From: Arthrobacter crusticola
GTDB lineage: Bacteria > Actinomycetota > Actinomycetes > Actinomycetales > Micrococcaceae
Reading direction: 5' to 3'
Assembly (NCBI RefSeq): GCF_004357995.1
Contig: NZ_SMTK01000004.1
Span: 62,001-126,000 of the forward strand
Length of the DNA: 64,000 nucleotides
Part shown: one piece after another, positions 17,186-25,486 of the stretch
Numbering within the stretch: the stretch's first letter is position 1
Layout of the letters: each line of letters begins with the position of its first letter
Position numbers and translations under genes: made by a program
Notes under the pieces: model-generated
What the model was told of the DNA's origin: nothing
Seen by the model: the letters and a program-made list of their open reading frames with translations, nothing else
The model's database searches: none

Positions 17186-17223
17186 CTGCCGGGACACCCA
17201 TCCCACGGACGGTGCCCCGGCAG
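17186..17223 (-). terminator. hairpin downstream of the DUF4383 gene
   Basis: CTGCCGGG-A-CACC at 17186-17198 pairs with GGTG-CCCCGGCAG at 17211-17223, a stem of about 12 pairs with one small internal mismatch and a 12-base loop. It lies about 50 bases after the stop of the katN-DUF4383 operon. There is no clear T-run after it, so intrinsic termination is likely only by analogy with other high-GC stems. Confidence 0.5.
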
Positions 17224-17275
17224 CGGTGCCGCCGGCCCGCCCCCAGCGGCGGTCGGCGGCGGACCGAGGTGGGTG

Positions 17276-17743
17276 CTACCTGCGCGTGGCGCTCCCGGTC
17301 GCCGTGCGGCTGGTGTTGCGGCCCAGCAGCAGGGCGAGGGCGATCATGCCGACCCCAAGGAAGAAGTGCAGCCAGTCATCCGCGGTGTTCAGCGGCACGA
17401 AGTTGGCCGCGGACTGCTTGTCGATGAACAGGCCGTACAGCCAGAGGACGAGGTAGATGACTCCGCCCCACAGCAGGTAGTTCTTCGCTCCCGAGGCCGT
17501 CTTCGCCATGGCGAGGCCGGCGATCCCGTAGAGCAGGTGCACGATGTTGTGGAGGATCGACACCTGGAACAGGCCGAGGAGCAGTGCCCCGGACTGGTGC
17601 CCGGCGAACCCCAGCGAACCGTAGTTGGTGGTGATACCCGGGATGAAGCCAAGGATTCCGACCAGGACGAATACCGCCCCGACCGCCTGGGCCGCCTTCT
17701 GCACCGCGGTCTTCCCCGTGGCCACCCTATTGTTCGATGTCAT
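17276..17743 (-). CDS. DUF4383 membrane protein
   Basis: A 155-residue protein with four membrane segments: around residues 17-37 (AVGAVFVLVGILGFI), 55-80 (LLLGLFQVSILHNIVHLLYGIAGL), 89-108 and 125-143. The HNIVHLLYGIAGLA and LNTADDWLHFFLGVGM blocks are the signature of DUF4383, found widely in actinobacteria and cyanobacteria. AAAGGGAG precedes the ATG at good spacing. The gene starts 36 bases after the manganese catalase stop, in what is likely one operon. The role is unknown; the neighbour suggests an envelope or oxidative stress role. Confidence 0.87.
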   Translation of the reverse strand: MTSNNRVATGKTAVQKAAQAVGAVFVLVGILGFIPGITTNYGSLGFAGHQSGALLLGLFQVSILHNIVHLLYGIAGLAMAKTASGAKNYLLWGGVIYLVLWLYGLFIDKQSAANFVPLNTADDWLHFFLGVGMIALALLLGRNTSRTATGSATRR

Positions 17744-17779
17744 TGCTTCTCCCTTTCATTGGTTGATGTGGACGGAGTG

Positions 17780-18661
17780 CTATTCGCGGTTCAGTTTGTC
17801 CTGCAGGGTTCCGGCCGCCTTTTCCACGACATTGGGTATTTCGGTCGTCCCGTAGAAGCGGGCGTCCGGGTGGGTTGCCGGGGGCATCGGAGCCCGCGTC
17901 GTGGGGCCCTCGTGGTAACTGAACTCGCCCTTGCCGTCCGGAGTCGGGCCGGACGCCCAGCTGCCCTCGGCCGCGGCTTTGCCGTCGGAGAAGTTGAGGT
18001 ACTGGTAGGAGACCTCTCTGGCCTCCTTCTTCAGGGGGAAGTTGCTCGGCACGGGCAACTCTTCCATCTTCGACTCCTGCAGTTCCCTGGCCGCCGCCAT
18101 CCACTGGTTCTGGTGCATGGTGTCGCGGGCCAGCAGGAAGGAGAGCATGTCCCGCACCCCGTGGTCATCGGTCATGTGATAGAGCCGCGCCACCTGGAGG
18201 CGGCCCTGCATTTCCGCGTTGGCGTTGGCCGTGAAGTCGGCCAGCAGGTTTCCGCTGGCAGTGATGTAGCTTCCCTGCCAGGGGTTGCCCATGCTGTCCA
18301 CCGCCCGGGCACCCGCCCCGGCGACGATGGCGTGCTGCATGTCCGTGCCGCCCAGAACGGCCGCCACGGCCGGATCTGACTGGACTGCGTCCTCAGTAAT
18401 GCCAAGCGGGGCCTTTTCCAGCAGCTGGGCGATCATAGTGGCGAGCATTTCGACGTGGCCGAACTCTTCGGCCCCGATTCCGAACAGCAGGTCCCTGTAC
18501 TTGCCCGGAATGTGGGCGTTCCAGGCCTGGAAACTGTACTGAAGCGCAACGGTGATTTCGCCGTATTGGCCGCCGAGGACCTCCTGCAGCTTCCGCGCAT
18601 ACACGGCGTCAGGCGCATCCGGGCTGGCCTTGTACTGCAGTTCTTGCTTGTGAAAGAACAC
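17780..18661 (-). CDS. manganese catalase (non-haem)
   Basis: A 293-residue enzyme that converts hydrogen peroxide to water and oxygen with a dimanganese site. Glu and His ligands lie in the four-helix core: EVLGGQYGEITVALQYSFQAW region (about residues 28-50), FGIGAEEFGHVEMLATMI (about 60-78), and LLADFTANANAEMQGRLQV with YHMTDDHGVRDMLSFLLARDTMHQNQW (read in short blocks, about 130-175). The motif DTMHQNQW contains late ligands. The GTG start is preceded by GGAAGG at longer spacing. It is followed by the DUF4383 gene and shares its promoter region with the divergent LEA-like gene. Induction by stress is likely from the two TAAG-type sites in that region. Confidence 0.92.
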   Translation of the reverse strand: MFFHKQELQYKASPDAPDAVYARKLQEVLGGQYGEITVALQYSFQAWNAHIPGKYRDLLFGIGAEEFGHVEMLATMIAQLLEKAPLGITEDAVQSDPAVAAVLGGTDMQHAIVAGAGARAVDSMGNPWQGSYITASGNLLADFTANANAEMQGRLQVARLYHMTDDHGVRDMLSFLLARDTMHQNQWMAAARELQESKMEELPVPSNFPLKKEAREVSYQYLNFSDGKAAAEGSWASGPTPDGKGEFSYHEGPTTRAPMPPATHPDARFYGTTEIPNVVEKAAGTLQDKLNRE

Positions 18662-18943
18662 GGGCGGATACCTTCCGACTCCCGGTCCGGCCTTGCAGCA
18701 CCCCGCCCTCGTAGACAGGGCATCCGCCGGACCTCTTGCCTCGACGCTAGACCTTTGATTAGCATTTCCGGAAGATAGTAAGCGTACTTATTTAAAACTT
18801 GCGGGAATGCCCCATGTGGCTTGCGCGATTAAAGTAAGCATGCTTAGCTTTAGGAAGTAAGTCAGGCGGACGCCGCCGGACGAACGCATCGCTTACACGA
18901 TGGAGCAACCGTTTCACCGGCAAAATCAACGTAAGGAAGTAAC
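18662..18943. promoter_or_regulatory. divergent promoter region of katN and the LEA-like gene, with two TAAG-N4-CTTA sites
   Basis: This 282-base gap contains no gene. TAAGCGTACTTA lies at 18779-18790 and the perfect 12-bp palindrome TAAGCATGCTTA at 18835-18846. A further half-site, AAGTAAGT, follows at 18856. The local sequence is AT-richer than its surroundings. Either site could bind the same regulator as the sites at 17139, 22289, 22312, 23419 and 39734; both divergent operons would then be controlled together. Confidence 0.65.
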
Positions 18944-19729
18944 ATGACTACGCAGAATTGGCCGCAGGATCCACTGGTTCCGTCAACCACCGGCACAGAC
19001 TACGAGAGCGGCAGCACCCAGGCAGGCGAGTCGACCACCTCGGTCGCCAAGGGCCAGGCCAAGGAGGTCGGCAAGGAAGGCGCAGGCGCCGCGCAGCACG
19101 TAGCGCAGACCGCCGCCTCGGAGGCGAAGAACGTCGCCGCGGAAGCCGGCACCCAGGCGAAGAACCTCGTCAGCGGACTCGGCTCGGACCTCAAGAGCCA
19201 GGCGGGCGCACAGCAGCAGAAGGCGACCGAGGGTCTGCGTTCGATCAGCGACGAGCTCCGCTCAATGGCGGACAAGTCCGACAACAAGACGGTCTCCAAC
19301 CTGGTGCAGCAGGCGTCTCAGCGGACCGGCGCAGTCGCCGGCTGGCTTGAGAACCGTGACGCCGCCGACATCCTCGAGGACGTCAAGGGCTTCGCCCGCC
19401 GCCGTCCCGGCGCGTTCCTCGCGATTGCCGCCGGAGCGGGTCTCGTCGTAGGCCGCCTGACCCGCGGTCTGACCGGAGCCCAGGCCGACGCCAAGTCGGA
19501 CCGGGACCGCCTGACCACGACGCCGGGCAGCGACTACGACTACGGCACCCCGTCCTACACCGGCACCCCCGCGTACACCGGTACCACGACGTCGATGCCG
19601 CAGACCACCAGGGGCACTCACGTCGCGGAGACTTCACCGGCCTTCGTCGACCCCGCCGCCGACTACCCGACGATTCCCCCGGGAACCCCGCCCGTGGGCA
19701 CGCTTCCTGATGAAAGGGATTTGCGCTAA
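18944..19729 (+). CDS. LEA-like alanine-rich stress protein with one membrane segment
   Basis: A 261-residue protein. Residues 1-125 are alanine-, lysine- and glutamine-rich amphipathic helix (repeats like AKGQAKEVGKEG, AEAGTQAKNLV, SQAGAQQQKATE), resembling LEA-type desiccation proteins. A hydrophobic helix at about residues 160-180 (PGAFLAIAAGAGLVVGRLTRG) follows FARRR. The tail is Thr/Pro/Tyr-rich (TPSYTGTPAYTGTTTS). This form is usual for actinobacterial stress-associated proteins that sit before a DUF1469 holin-like gene. It overlaps the next gene at TAATG. Its promoter holds TAAG-type sites. A membrane-protecting role is inferred. Confidence 0.78.
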   Translation: MTTQNWPQDPLVPSTTGTDYESGSTQAGESTTSVAKGQAKEVGKEGAGAAQHVAQTAASEAKNVAAEAGTQAKNLVSGLGSDLKSQAGAQQQKATEGLRSISDELRSMADKSDNKTVSNLVQQASQRTGAVAGWLENRDAADILEDVKGFARRRPGAFLAIAAGAGLVVGRLTRGLTGAQADAKSDRDRLTTTPGSDYDYGTPSYTGTPAYTGTTTSMPQTTRGTHVAETSPAFVDPAADYPTIPPGTPPVGTLPDERDLR

Positions 19730-20181
19730 TGAGCGACGCATACACCGGCGGAGCCCACTCCGCCGCTCCGCCGCCTCCCTCGGAGGCTGAACAGCGGGCC
19801 GCCAACAATTCGGTGGGCGAGCTGCTCTCGGACGTGACCCGCAACCTCTCGACGCTGATGCGCCAGGAAGTCGCACTTGCCAAGGCTGAGCTCACTGAGT
19901 CGGGCAAGAATGCGGGCAAGGGCGCCGGAATGTTTGCCGGCGCCGCCGTTGGAGGACACTTCGTGCTCCTGTTCCTGTCCCTGGCCCTGATGTGGGGACT
20001 CGATGTTCTGATGCCGATCGGATGGGCCGCAGTCATCGTCGCGGTCATCTGGGGCATCATCGCCGCGATCCTGGCGGCAAAGGGCAAGAAGGAAATGAAG
20101 CAGATCCGCGGCCTGCCGACGACGGCCGAAACCATCAAGGAAATTCCGCCAACACTGAAACCAGGTGAGCAGACCCCATGA
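19729..20181 (+). CDS. holin-like DUF1469 membrane protein (actinobacterial holin superfamily III)
   Basis: A 150-residue protein with the domain order of the DUF1469/holin_3_6 family. An N-terminal amphipathic stretch (SVGELLSDVTRNLSTLMRQEVALAKAELTES) precedes two adjacent membrane segments (about residues 60-85 and 93-115). Despite the family name, nothing near it is phage-like; in actinobacteria these genes are chromosomal and follow stress proteins. It overlaps the preceding gene by one base (TAATG) and the following gene by four (ATGA), so all three are translationally coupled. Confidence 0.88.
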   Translation: MSDAYTGGAHSAAPPPPSEAEQRAANNSVGELLSDVTRNLSTLMRQEVALAKAELTESGKNAGKGAGMFAGAAVGGHFVLLFLSLALMWGLDVLMPIGWAAVIVAVIWGIIAAILAAKGKKEMKQIRGLPTTAETIKEIPPTLKPGEQTP

Positions 20182-20849
20182 GCCAGACTCCAGAAGAAAT
20201 CCGCGCCGACATCGAGCGCACCCGCCGTGAACTTGGTACCGACGTTGACGCAGTGGCCGACAAGGTCAACCCGTCCAACATCGCGCACCGCCAGACCGAG
20301 AAGGTGAAAAACACCTTCAGCAACGTCAAGGATTCAGTGATGGGCAAAGCAGACGACGTGAAGTCGAACGTAATGGGCAAGGCAGATGACCTGAAGTCCG
20401 GCGTCTCCGACAAGGCCGGCTCGACCACCGGCTCGGCGAAGTCAGCCGCACAGCAGGCCGGCCACGCAGTGCAGGATGCACCGCGCCAGCTCACCAACAA
20501 GGCCGCGGGCAACCCGCTCGCCGCAGGCCTCATCGCCTTCGGCGCCGGCCTGCTGACGGCCTCGCTGATCCCGGCAAGCCAGAAGGAAAAGCAGGCCGCC
20601 TCGGCCCTGAAGGATCAGGCCGCCCCGCTCGCCAGCGGTGTTGCCGATTCCGCCAAGGAGGTTGTCGAAGGACTCAAGGAGCCGGCTCAGGAGGCAATGG
20701 AATCCGTCAAGGAGACCGCAGCCCAGTCGGCCCAGAACGTCAAGCAGGAGGGCCAGCAGGCCGCCTCCGACGTCAAGGACAAGGCGCAGGACGCCAAGAG
20801 CCAGGTCCAGGACTCCAGCAGCTCCAGTTCCAGCCCCCGCGGGTTCTAA
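20178..20849 (+). CDS. DUF3618 protein with long alanine/lysine-rich tail
   Basis: A 223-residue protein. The N-terminus SQTPEEIRADIERTRRELGTDVDAV is the hallmark of the DUF3618 family. It is followed by a duplicated block, VMGKADDVKSN and VMGKADDLKSG, a hydrophobic helix at about residues 113-132 (ALAAGLIAFGAGLLTASLI), and a long KEKQAA/KEVVEG-type amphipathic region ending in a serine-rich tail. As in many actinobacteria it follows a DUF1469 gene. Probably a membrane-anchored protein that binds or covers the envelope. A strong hairpin follows the stop. Confidence 0.87.
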   Translation: MSQTPEEIRADIERTRRELGTDVDAVADKVNPSNIAHRQTEKVKNTFSNVKDSVMGKADDVKSNVMGKADDLKSGVSDKAGSTTGSAKSAAQQAGHAVQDAPRQLTNKAAGNPLAAGLIAFGAGLLTASLIPASQKEKQAASALKDQAAPLASGVADSAKEVVEGLKEPAQEAMESVKETAAQSAQNVKQEGQQAASDVKDKAQDAKSQVQDSSSSSSSPRGF

Positions 20850-20880
20850 TCACCCCGGTGCGGGAACAGACTGCACCAAT

Positions 20881-20917
20881 GTGAAAGGGGAGGGCGCCCG
20901 GCGCCCTCCCCTTTCAC
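20881..20917. terminator. bidirectional hairpin between convergent genes
   Basis: GTGAAAGGGGAGGGCGCC at 20881-20898 is complementary to the next 18 bases at 20900-20917, with one base between, so the inner pairs open to form the loop. It lies between the convergent DUF3618 and isochorismatase-like genes and can serve both. No long T-run is present. Confidence 0.85.
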
Positions 20918-20954
20918 GTTGCCCCATCGCCATCCGTGGGCTGTGCCGCAGTAT

Positions 20955-21515
20955 CTAGGCCGAGGACTTGAGCGCCCGCAGGAGCGGCTCTCCGGAGAGC
21001 ACCGGCTGACGGTACTCGTCGGAGAGGATCGTAAGCATGGCGGAGGCGTAGTCCTCGTTGGTGCTGGCGATGGCATCCTCCGCGAAGGCCACTCGGAAGT
21101 TGTGCGCGAAGGCGTCGGCCGAGGTGTGCGCGATGCAGTTGTGCGTCGACACGCCTGCGAGCACCAGCCCCTCCACCCCACGGCTCCGCAGCCTTCCGGC
21201 CAGGTCCGTGCCGAAGAAGGCGCTGTCTCGGGTCTTCACCACCCGCTCGAAACCCTCGGCCTCCAGCCCGTCGACGAGTTCCGCCTGCCGGCTTCCGGCG
21301 AAAAGAAAGCCCTGGTCGTCCTCGAGCATGCTCAGGGTCCAGGTGGACCGGTCGCGGTGGTGCTCGGTGACGATCACCAGCACCTCGGACCCTGCCTCCA
21401 CGGCATGGCGGGCCAACCGGTTGCACTCCCGGGTCAGCGTTAGGCGGTGCCGTTCGAGCGCTTCGTCCTCAAAGTACGCGTTCTGCATGTCGATGATCAG
21501 CAATGCCTGTTTCAC
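20955..21515 (-). CDS. isochorismatase-like cysteine hydrolase
   Basis: A 186-residue hydrolase of the isochorismatase/nicotinamidase-like family. The catalytic triad is visible: Asp in IIDMQNAYF, Lys in FERVVKTRDSAFFGT, and Cys in GVSTHNCIAHTSADAF. The ALLIIDMQ start and the NF-VAFAEDAIAS block are typical. The GTG at 21515 has GGAGGAG six bases before it; an upstream frame of about 40 Pro/Gly/Arg-rich residues does not resemble the family. The substrate cannot be deduced; relatives hydrolyse isochorismate, nicotinamide or N-carbamoyl amides. It is alone, convergent with the DUF3618 gene. Confidence 0.88.
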   Translation of the reverse strand: MKQALLIIDMQNAYFEDEALERHRLTLTRECNRLARHAVEAGSEVLVIVTEHHRDRSTWTLSMLEDDQGFLFAGSRQAELVDGLEAEGFERVVKTRDSAFFGTDLAGRLRSRGVEGLVLAGVSTHNCIAHTSADAFAHNFRVAFAEDAIASTNEDYASAMLTILSDEYRQPVLSGEPLLRALKSSA

Positions 21516-21612
21516 TACTGTCTCCTCCGTCGTTCCCTTGCCCTCCGCGGCGGCTCCGGGGTGCGCGGAGCTCCCCCGCGGACCTACCAGTACCGCCGAA
21601 TCTCCCGGGTGC

Positions 21613-21948
21613 CTACGCCTCGGCGGCGGCCATTCCGCCCTCATCCACCGGCATGGGCGCCACAGCGGGCGGTACGGGCGCCATAACCGCCACGGCCGGA
21701 AGTACGGGCGCGGCGGTCAGGAGCGGCACGACCACGTCGGCCTGCGGCGCACCCACGAGGCGCTCCACGTCGCGCTCTGCGATGCCGGCGGCCGCAGCGG
21801 CGTCCTCGCGGCTTACCCCCGCTTCCAGCGCGCGCTCAACGGCCTCGCGGCACACCAGCGCCAGCCGGTCGCGTTCGAATTCGGCATTCTCCAGGTCGGC
21901 TGCGGCAACCATGATGCGCTTGATGCGCTCGTCGTCCAAGTCGGGCAT
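21613..21948 (-). CDS. hypothetical protein, coiled N-terminus and Ala/Pro/Val-rich tail
   Basis: A 111-residue protein starting MPDLDDERIKRIMVAAADLENAE (short blocks). The first 65 residues are charged and helical and include a possible helix-turn-helix (RALEAGVSREDAAAAAGIAERDVERLVG). The last 45 residues are low-complexity Val/Ala/Pro. The ATG at 21948 has AAAGG six bases before it. I do not recognise the family. It could be a small DNA-binding protein of the stress island. Confidence 0.6.
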   Translation of the reverse strand: MPDLDDERIKRIMVAAADLENAEFERDRLALVCREAVERALEAGVSREDAAAAAGIAERDVERLVGAPQADVVVPLLTAAPVLPAVAVMAPVPPAVAPMPVDEGGMAAAEA

Positions 21949-22435
21949 AGCGGGCCTTTCGTTGTTGCCCGGGGCGGGCACTGGAGCAGAGCAGGGCAGG
22001 ATCAGCGAGAGCGCAGAAGAAGGTCCGCCGGCGGCAGATTGAACGACGACCCTGAAGAGACGGGGGCGTCAACGCATTGCTTTGGACGCCTCACCAGAGC
22101 GGCCCGGAATCCTTCGCGGGCCGAGAAGTCAGCCGGAAGGTCCGGGAATCTCCCGAGGGGGATTCTCCGTGGCCTTTGGCTGGACCTTCCCTCGATTCTA
22201 CGGAGAACGACCCGGTTTTGCGAAGCCACGCCGCACCGGAACCGGCGGACTCCGGTCGGTACGCGCCCATCTTTCTCCGAATAAAAGCTAAGCAGGCTTT
22301 CAATTAACTACTAAGTGTGCTTACTCTAGAGGCCGGTGGTCCCTTGGGGGGAGAGTTCAATATCCCATCACCGCTGACCTCAGAGCCAGGAAATTTCAGT
22401 ACCCCTCAGACGAGCTACAGCAGAAGGAGAACGAA
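21949..22435. promoter_or_regulatory. 487-base gap before the PRC-barrel gene, with two TAAG-type sites
   Basis: I see no supported gene here. The right part contains TAAGCAGGCTTT at 22289-22300 and TAAGTGTGCTTA at 22312-22323, 23 bases apart start to start, about two helical turns, which would allow binding on the same face. Both precede the PRC-barrel/DUF2382 gene by about 110-145 bases. An imperfect hairpin around GAATCTCCCGAGGGGGATTC lies near 22147. Confidence 0.6.
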
Positions 22436-23314
22436 ATGATTACCCAGGAAAACATCGACAGCATTCTCAGCCGCGGCGGCAACGTCGTCGGATCCGACGG
22501 CGACAAGATCGGCTCGATCGGGCAGATCTACCTTGATGACCAGACGGGTGAGCCCAGCTGGGTCACGGCCAAGACGGGCCTGTTCGGCACCTCCGAATCC
22601 TTCGTCCCGCTGCAGGGTGCCGATGTCGACGGGCATGACGTACGCGTCCCCTATTCCAAGGCCCAGGTCAAGGATGCCCCGCGCATCGAGTCCGACGGCA
22701 ACCTCAGCCCGGAGGAAGAAGACCGCCTGTACCGCCACTACGAGCTGGGCGGCACCGGCGGCTACACCGAGACGACGGGCGTGACGTCGGGAACGACCGA
22801 CACCAACCGCCGCGACACCGACTACGTGGACACCGATCGTCGGGACTCCGACTACGCCGAGACTGGACGCCGGGACACCGTCGGCCACGATACTTCCGGC
22901 CCCACTACCGATGACGCGATGACCCTCTCCGAGGAGCAGCTGCGCGTAGGCACCGAACGCCGCGAGGCCGGCCGCGTACGCCTGCGCAAGTACGTCGTGA
23001 CCGAAAACGTCACCAAGACGATTCCGGTCTCCCGTGAAGAGGTCCGCCTTGAGCGCGAGCCCATCACCGACGGCAATGTCGGGGCGGCAATGGACGGCCC
23101 GGCGATCAGCGAGGAGGAGCACGAAGTGATCCTTCACGAGGAGCGCCCGGTGATCCAGAAGGATGCCGTACCTGTTGAGCGCGTGCGTCTCGACAAGGAC
23201 ACAGTGACCGAGCAGCACACGGTCAACGAGGAAGTCCGCAAGGAGCAGATCGACGTGGACGGCGACGATCGGAACGGCCTTAACGATTCGGACCGCCGCG
23301 ACGGCCGGATCTGA
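22436..23314 (+). CDS. PRC-barrel and DUF2382 (YsnF-like) stress protein
   Basis: A 292-residue protein. Residues 1-85 form a PRC-barrel (VGSDGDKIGSIGQIYLDDQT, WVTAKTGLFGTSESFVPL). Residues 100-160 are a repetitive polar linker with RRDTDY/RRDSDY/RRDTVG blocks. Residues 165-275 form the DUF2382 domain (LSEEQLRVGTERREAGRVRL, then VSREEVRLEREPI and ERPVIQKDAVPVERVRL). This combination is that of the general stress proteins of the YsnF/AvaK group. A strong hairpin follows the stop. The promoter has two TAAG-type sites, so I place it in the same regulon as katN. Biochemical role unknown. Confidence 0.9.
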   Translation: MITQENIDSILSRGGNVVGSDGDKIGSIGQIYLDDQTGEPSWVTAKTGLFGTSESFVPLQGADVDGHDVRVPYSKAQVKDAPRIESDGNLSPEEEDRLYRHYELGGTGGYTETTGVTSGTTDTNRRDTDYVDTDRRDSDYAETGRRDTVGHDTSGPTTDDAMTLSEEQLRVGTERREAGRVRLRKYVVTENVTKTIPVSREEVRLEREPITDGNVGAAMDGPAISEEEHEVILHEERPVIQKDAVPVERVRLDKDTVTEQHTVNEEVRKEQIDVDGDDRNGLNDSDRRDGRI

Positions 23315-23331
23315 TCGGACAGCCGACCGAT

Positions 23332-23368
23332 GGGAAAGGCCTGGAGCAGCGCGCTCCGGGCCTTTCCC
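23332..23368 (+). terminator. hairpin after the PRC-barrel gene
   Basis: GGGAAAGGCC-T-GGAGC at 23332-23347 pairs with GCTCC-G-GGCCTTTCCC at 23353-23368, giving 15 pairs with one mismatch and a five-base loop. It starts 17 bases after the stop codon. No T-run follows. Confidence 0.85.
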
Positions 23369-23418
23369 CGTTCGCCGCCCTGTCCTCCGCCCCGTGGGGC
23401 AATCAGGGGCAGAGATAA

Positions 23419-23430
23419 TAAGTATGCTTC
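23419..23430 (+). promoter_or_regulatory. TAAG-type regulatory element in front of marR copy 1
   Basis: TAAGTATGCTTC, one mismatch from TAAG-N4-CTTA, 72 bases before the MarR start. It is consistent with autoregulation by this MarR protein. A second MarR paralogue at 39839 also has a site of this kind upstream. Confidence 0.6.
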
Positions 23431-23501
23431 CTATTCACTCGACATTTGTTTAGAGTGGTGGGTAGGACGACCGCAACCACCAAGTGGAAGGACACTCCCT
23501 C

Positions 23502-23921
23502 ATGCCGGAGCTGAACGATTGGTCGACCAGCCGCCTCCTGACCACCGCCGCCCGGATCGTGGAACACTCCTGGAACGAGAAGTTGCTCAGCATCGGAATC
23601 ACCCACGCGGGTCTGACAACCCTCGGGGTGCTGGCCCGGGAAGGCACCATGACCGGCGTCCGGCTGGCGCAACTGGTCCACGTCCAGGCGCAGACAATCG
23701 GGCGGACCCTCGACCGCCTGGAGAAGCGCGGACTGGTAACCCGGCTAAGGAACACCGCGGACCGGCGCAGCCAGCGCATCACAATCACCTCGGCGGGCCT
23801 GAAGGCGTTGGAAAAGGCCCAGAACATCGAGCACGAACTGATGCCCGAGGACGGGCTGGCCTCGCAGGATCTGCGGAACCGGCTCCAGACCGTCATCAAC
23901 GAGCTGGGACCCCACAAGTAG
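23502..23921 (+). CDS. MarR-family regulator, copy 1
   Basis: A 139-residue winged-helix regulator. The DNA-binding part reads LAREGTMTGVRLAQLVHVQAQTIGRTLDRLEKRGLVTR (short blocks), followed by the wing NTADRRSQRITIT. The first 30 residues (ELNDWSTSRLLTTAARIVEH) form the dimerisation start. It is clearly paralogous to the gene at 39839: both share DWSTSRLLTTAAR-like N-termini, NEKLLSIGITHAG-type cores and DRRSQRITIT. The ATG at 23502 has GGAAGGA nine bases before it. A candidate operator of TAAG type lies 72 bases upstream. It is convergent with dnaB, 13 bases apart. Confidence 0.9.
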   Translation: MPELNDWSTSRLLTTAARIVEHSWNEKLLSIGITHAGLTTLGVLAREGTMTGVRLAQLVHVQAQTIGRTLDRLEKRGLVTRLRNTADRRSQRITITSAGLKALEKAQNIEHELMPEDGLASQDLRNRLQTVINELGPHK

Positions 23922-23934
23922 GCTGGCGAGGAGC

Positions 23935-25311
23935 CTAGAAACCTCCGCCGTCCGCCGCCATATTGTTGAACCGCGAGTAATGGCCCTGGAAGCCGACCAC
24001 AATCGTCTTCGTAGGGCCATTACGGTGCTTGGCCACAATGACGTCGGCCTCGCCGGCCCGGGGCGATTCCTTGTCGTAGACGTCGTCGCGGTGCAGGAGG
24101 ATCACCATGTCGGCATCCTGCTCGATTGACCCGGATTCTCGGAGATCCGAGACCTGGGGGCGTTTGTCGGTCCGCTGCTCCGAACCACGGTTCAGCTGGG
24201 AAAGGGCCACCACCGGAACATTGAGTTCCTTGGCCAGCAGTTTGAGCGCACGAGAGAACTCCGAAACCTCCTGCTGGCGTGATTCGACCCGCTTTCCCGA
24301 GGACATCAGCTGCAGGTAGTCGAGGACCACGAGCTTGAGGTCGTGCCGCTGCTTGAGGCGTCGGCACTTCGCGCGGATTTCCATCAGGGACATGTTGGGG
24401 CTGTCGTCGATGAACAGCGGCGCGTCGTTCATCCGTCCCATAGTGGTGGCGATCTTGCCCCACTGTTCATCCTTGATGGTTCCCTTGCGCAGGTCCTGGA
24501 GGCCGATGGTCGCCTCCGCGGAGAGCAGGCGCATCGCGATCTCGTTCCGCCCCATTTCCAGGGAGAAGAAGACCGTCGTGAGGTTGTGCTTGATGGCCGC
24601 CGAGCGCGCCCAGTCGAGCGCGAAGGTCGACTTACCCATGGCCGGACGGGCGGCGACGACGATCATCTGGCCGCCGTGGAGGCCCTGGGTCAGTTCGTCG
24701 AGCTCGTAGAATCCGGTGGGCACACCCGTCATGCCCTCCCCGCGGTGCCCGGCTGACTCGATCTCGTCAACCGTGCCCTCAATGATGTCCTTGAGCGCAA
24801 CGTAGTCCTCGGCCGTCCGCCGCTCCGCCACCGCGTACACCTCGGCCTGGGCGGCGTTGACGATGTCATCGACCTCTCCGTCATTGGAGTAGCCGAGCTG
24901 GACGATCTTGGTCCCGGCATCGACGAGGCGGCGCAGGACGGCCCGTTCGCGCACGATCTCGGCGTAGAAGCCGGCGTTGGCGGCCGTGGGAACCGACTGG
25001 ATGAGGGTGTGAAGGTAGGCGGGCCCGCCGATGCGGGAGATCTCACCGCGCTTGGTGAGCTCGTCCGAGACGGTCACGGCGTCCGCCGGCTCGCCCCGGC
25101 CATAGAGGTCGATAATCGCCTCGTAGATACTCTCGTGGGCGGGCCGGTAGAAGTCGATGCCCCGGAGCACCTCAACGCAGTCCGCGATGGCGTCCTTGGA
25201 GAGCATCATGCCGCCAAGCACCGACTGCTCGGCCACCAGGTCCTGGGGAGGGGTCCGGGCGAACTCCGGCGACCGGGTGTCCTGTGATGAGTCTGCATGT
25301 GCTAAGGACAC
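23935..25311 (-). CDS. dnaB: replicative DNA helicase
   Basis: A 458-residue hexameric helicase that unwinds DNA at the replication fork in the 5' to 3' direction. The N-terminal domain reads LVAEQSVLGGMMLSKDAIADC. The RecA-like part has Walker A ARPAMGKSTFALDWARSAA (short), Walker B in LKLVVLDYLQLM, and the signature SREIAL/LALSQLNRGSE-like block VPVVALSQLNRGSEQRTDKR followed by LRESGSIEQDADMVILLHR. No intein is present. The GTG start at 25311 is weakly served (GGCGGCG). It lies downstream of rplI in the usual order but has its own promoter region of about 570 bases. Confidence 0.96.
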   Translation of the reverse strand: MSLAHADSSQDTRSPEFARTPPQDLVAEQSVLGGMMLSKDAIADCVEVLRGIDFYRPAHESIYEAIIDLYGRGEPADAVTVSDELTKRGEISRIGGPAYLHTLIQSVPTAANAGFYAEIVRERAVLRRLVDAGTKIVQLGYSNDGEVDDIVNAAQAEVYAVAERRTAEDYVALKDIIEGTVDEIESAGHRGEGMTGVPTGFYELDELTQGLHGGQMIVVAARPAMGKSTFALDWARSAAIKHNLTTVFFSLEMGRNEIAMRLLSAEATIGLQDLRKGTIKDEQWGKIATTMGRMNDAPLFIDDSPNMSLMEIRAKCRRLKQRHDLKLVVLDYLQLMSSGKRVESRQQEVSEFSRALKLLAKELNVPVVALSQLNRGSEQRTDKRPQVSDLRESGSIEQDADMVILLHRDDVYDKESPRAGEADVIVAKHRNGPTKTIVVGFQGHYSRFNNMAADGGGF

Positions 25312-25486
25312 GGGCGCCGCCTTCTTCCATTAAGCTCTCCCCTCGGCAGCCTGCCAGCCCTCTGGCTGACCGGCTGGGCCGGGGTCGGTTACTGAAGATG
25401 TATCACCCGGCACTCCCATTCGTGAGGGATCCTCCGCAACGCTAGCCGCCGCCGGGCACGGCACCAAGCGCGCTCCCCACAGGCCC

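Noticed and set aside
19729-20181. Phage holin, as a sign of a prophage
   Set aside because: The DUF1469 family is common on actinobacterial chromosomes next to DUF3618 genes, and no other phage gene is present.
22077-22307. Small open frames in the gap before the PRC-barrel gene
   Set aside because: Several overlapping short frames on both strands, no ribosome site, no resemblance to a family, and the TAAG sites fall inside them.
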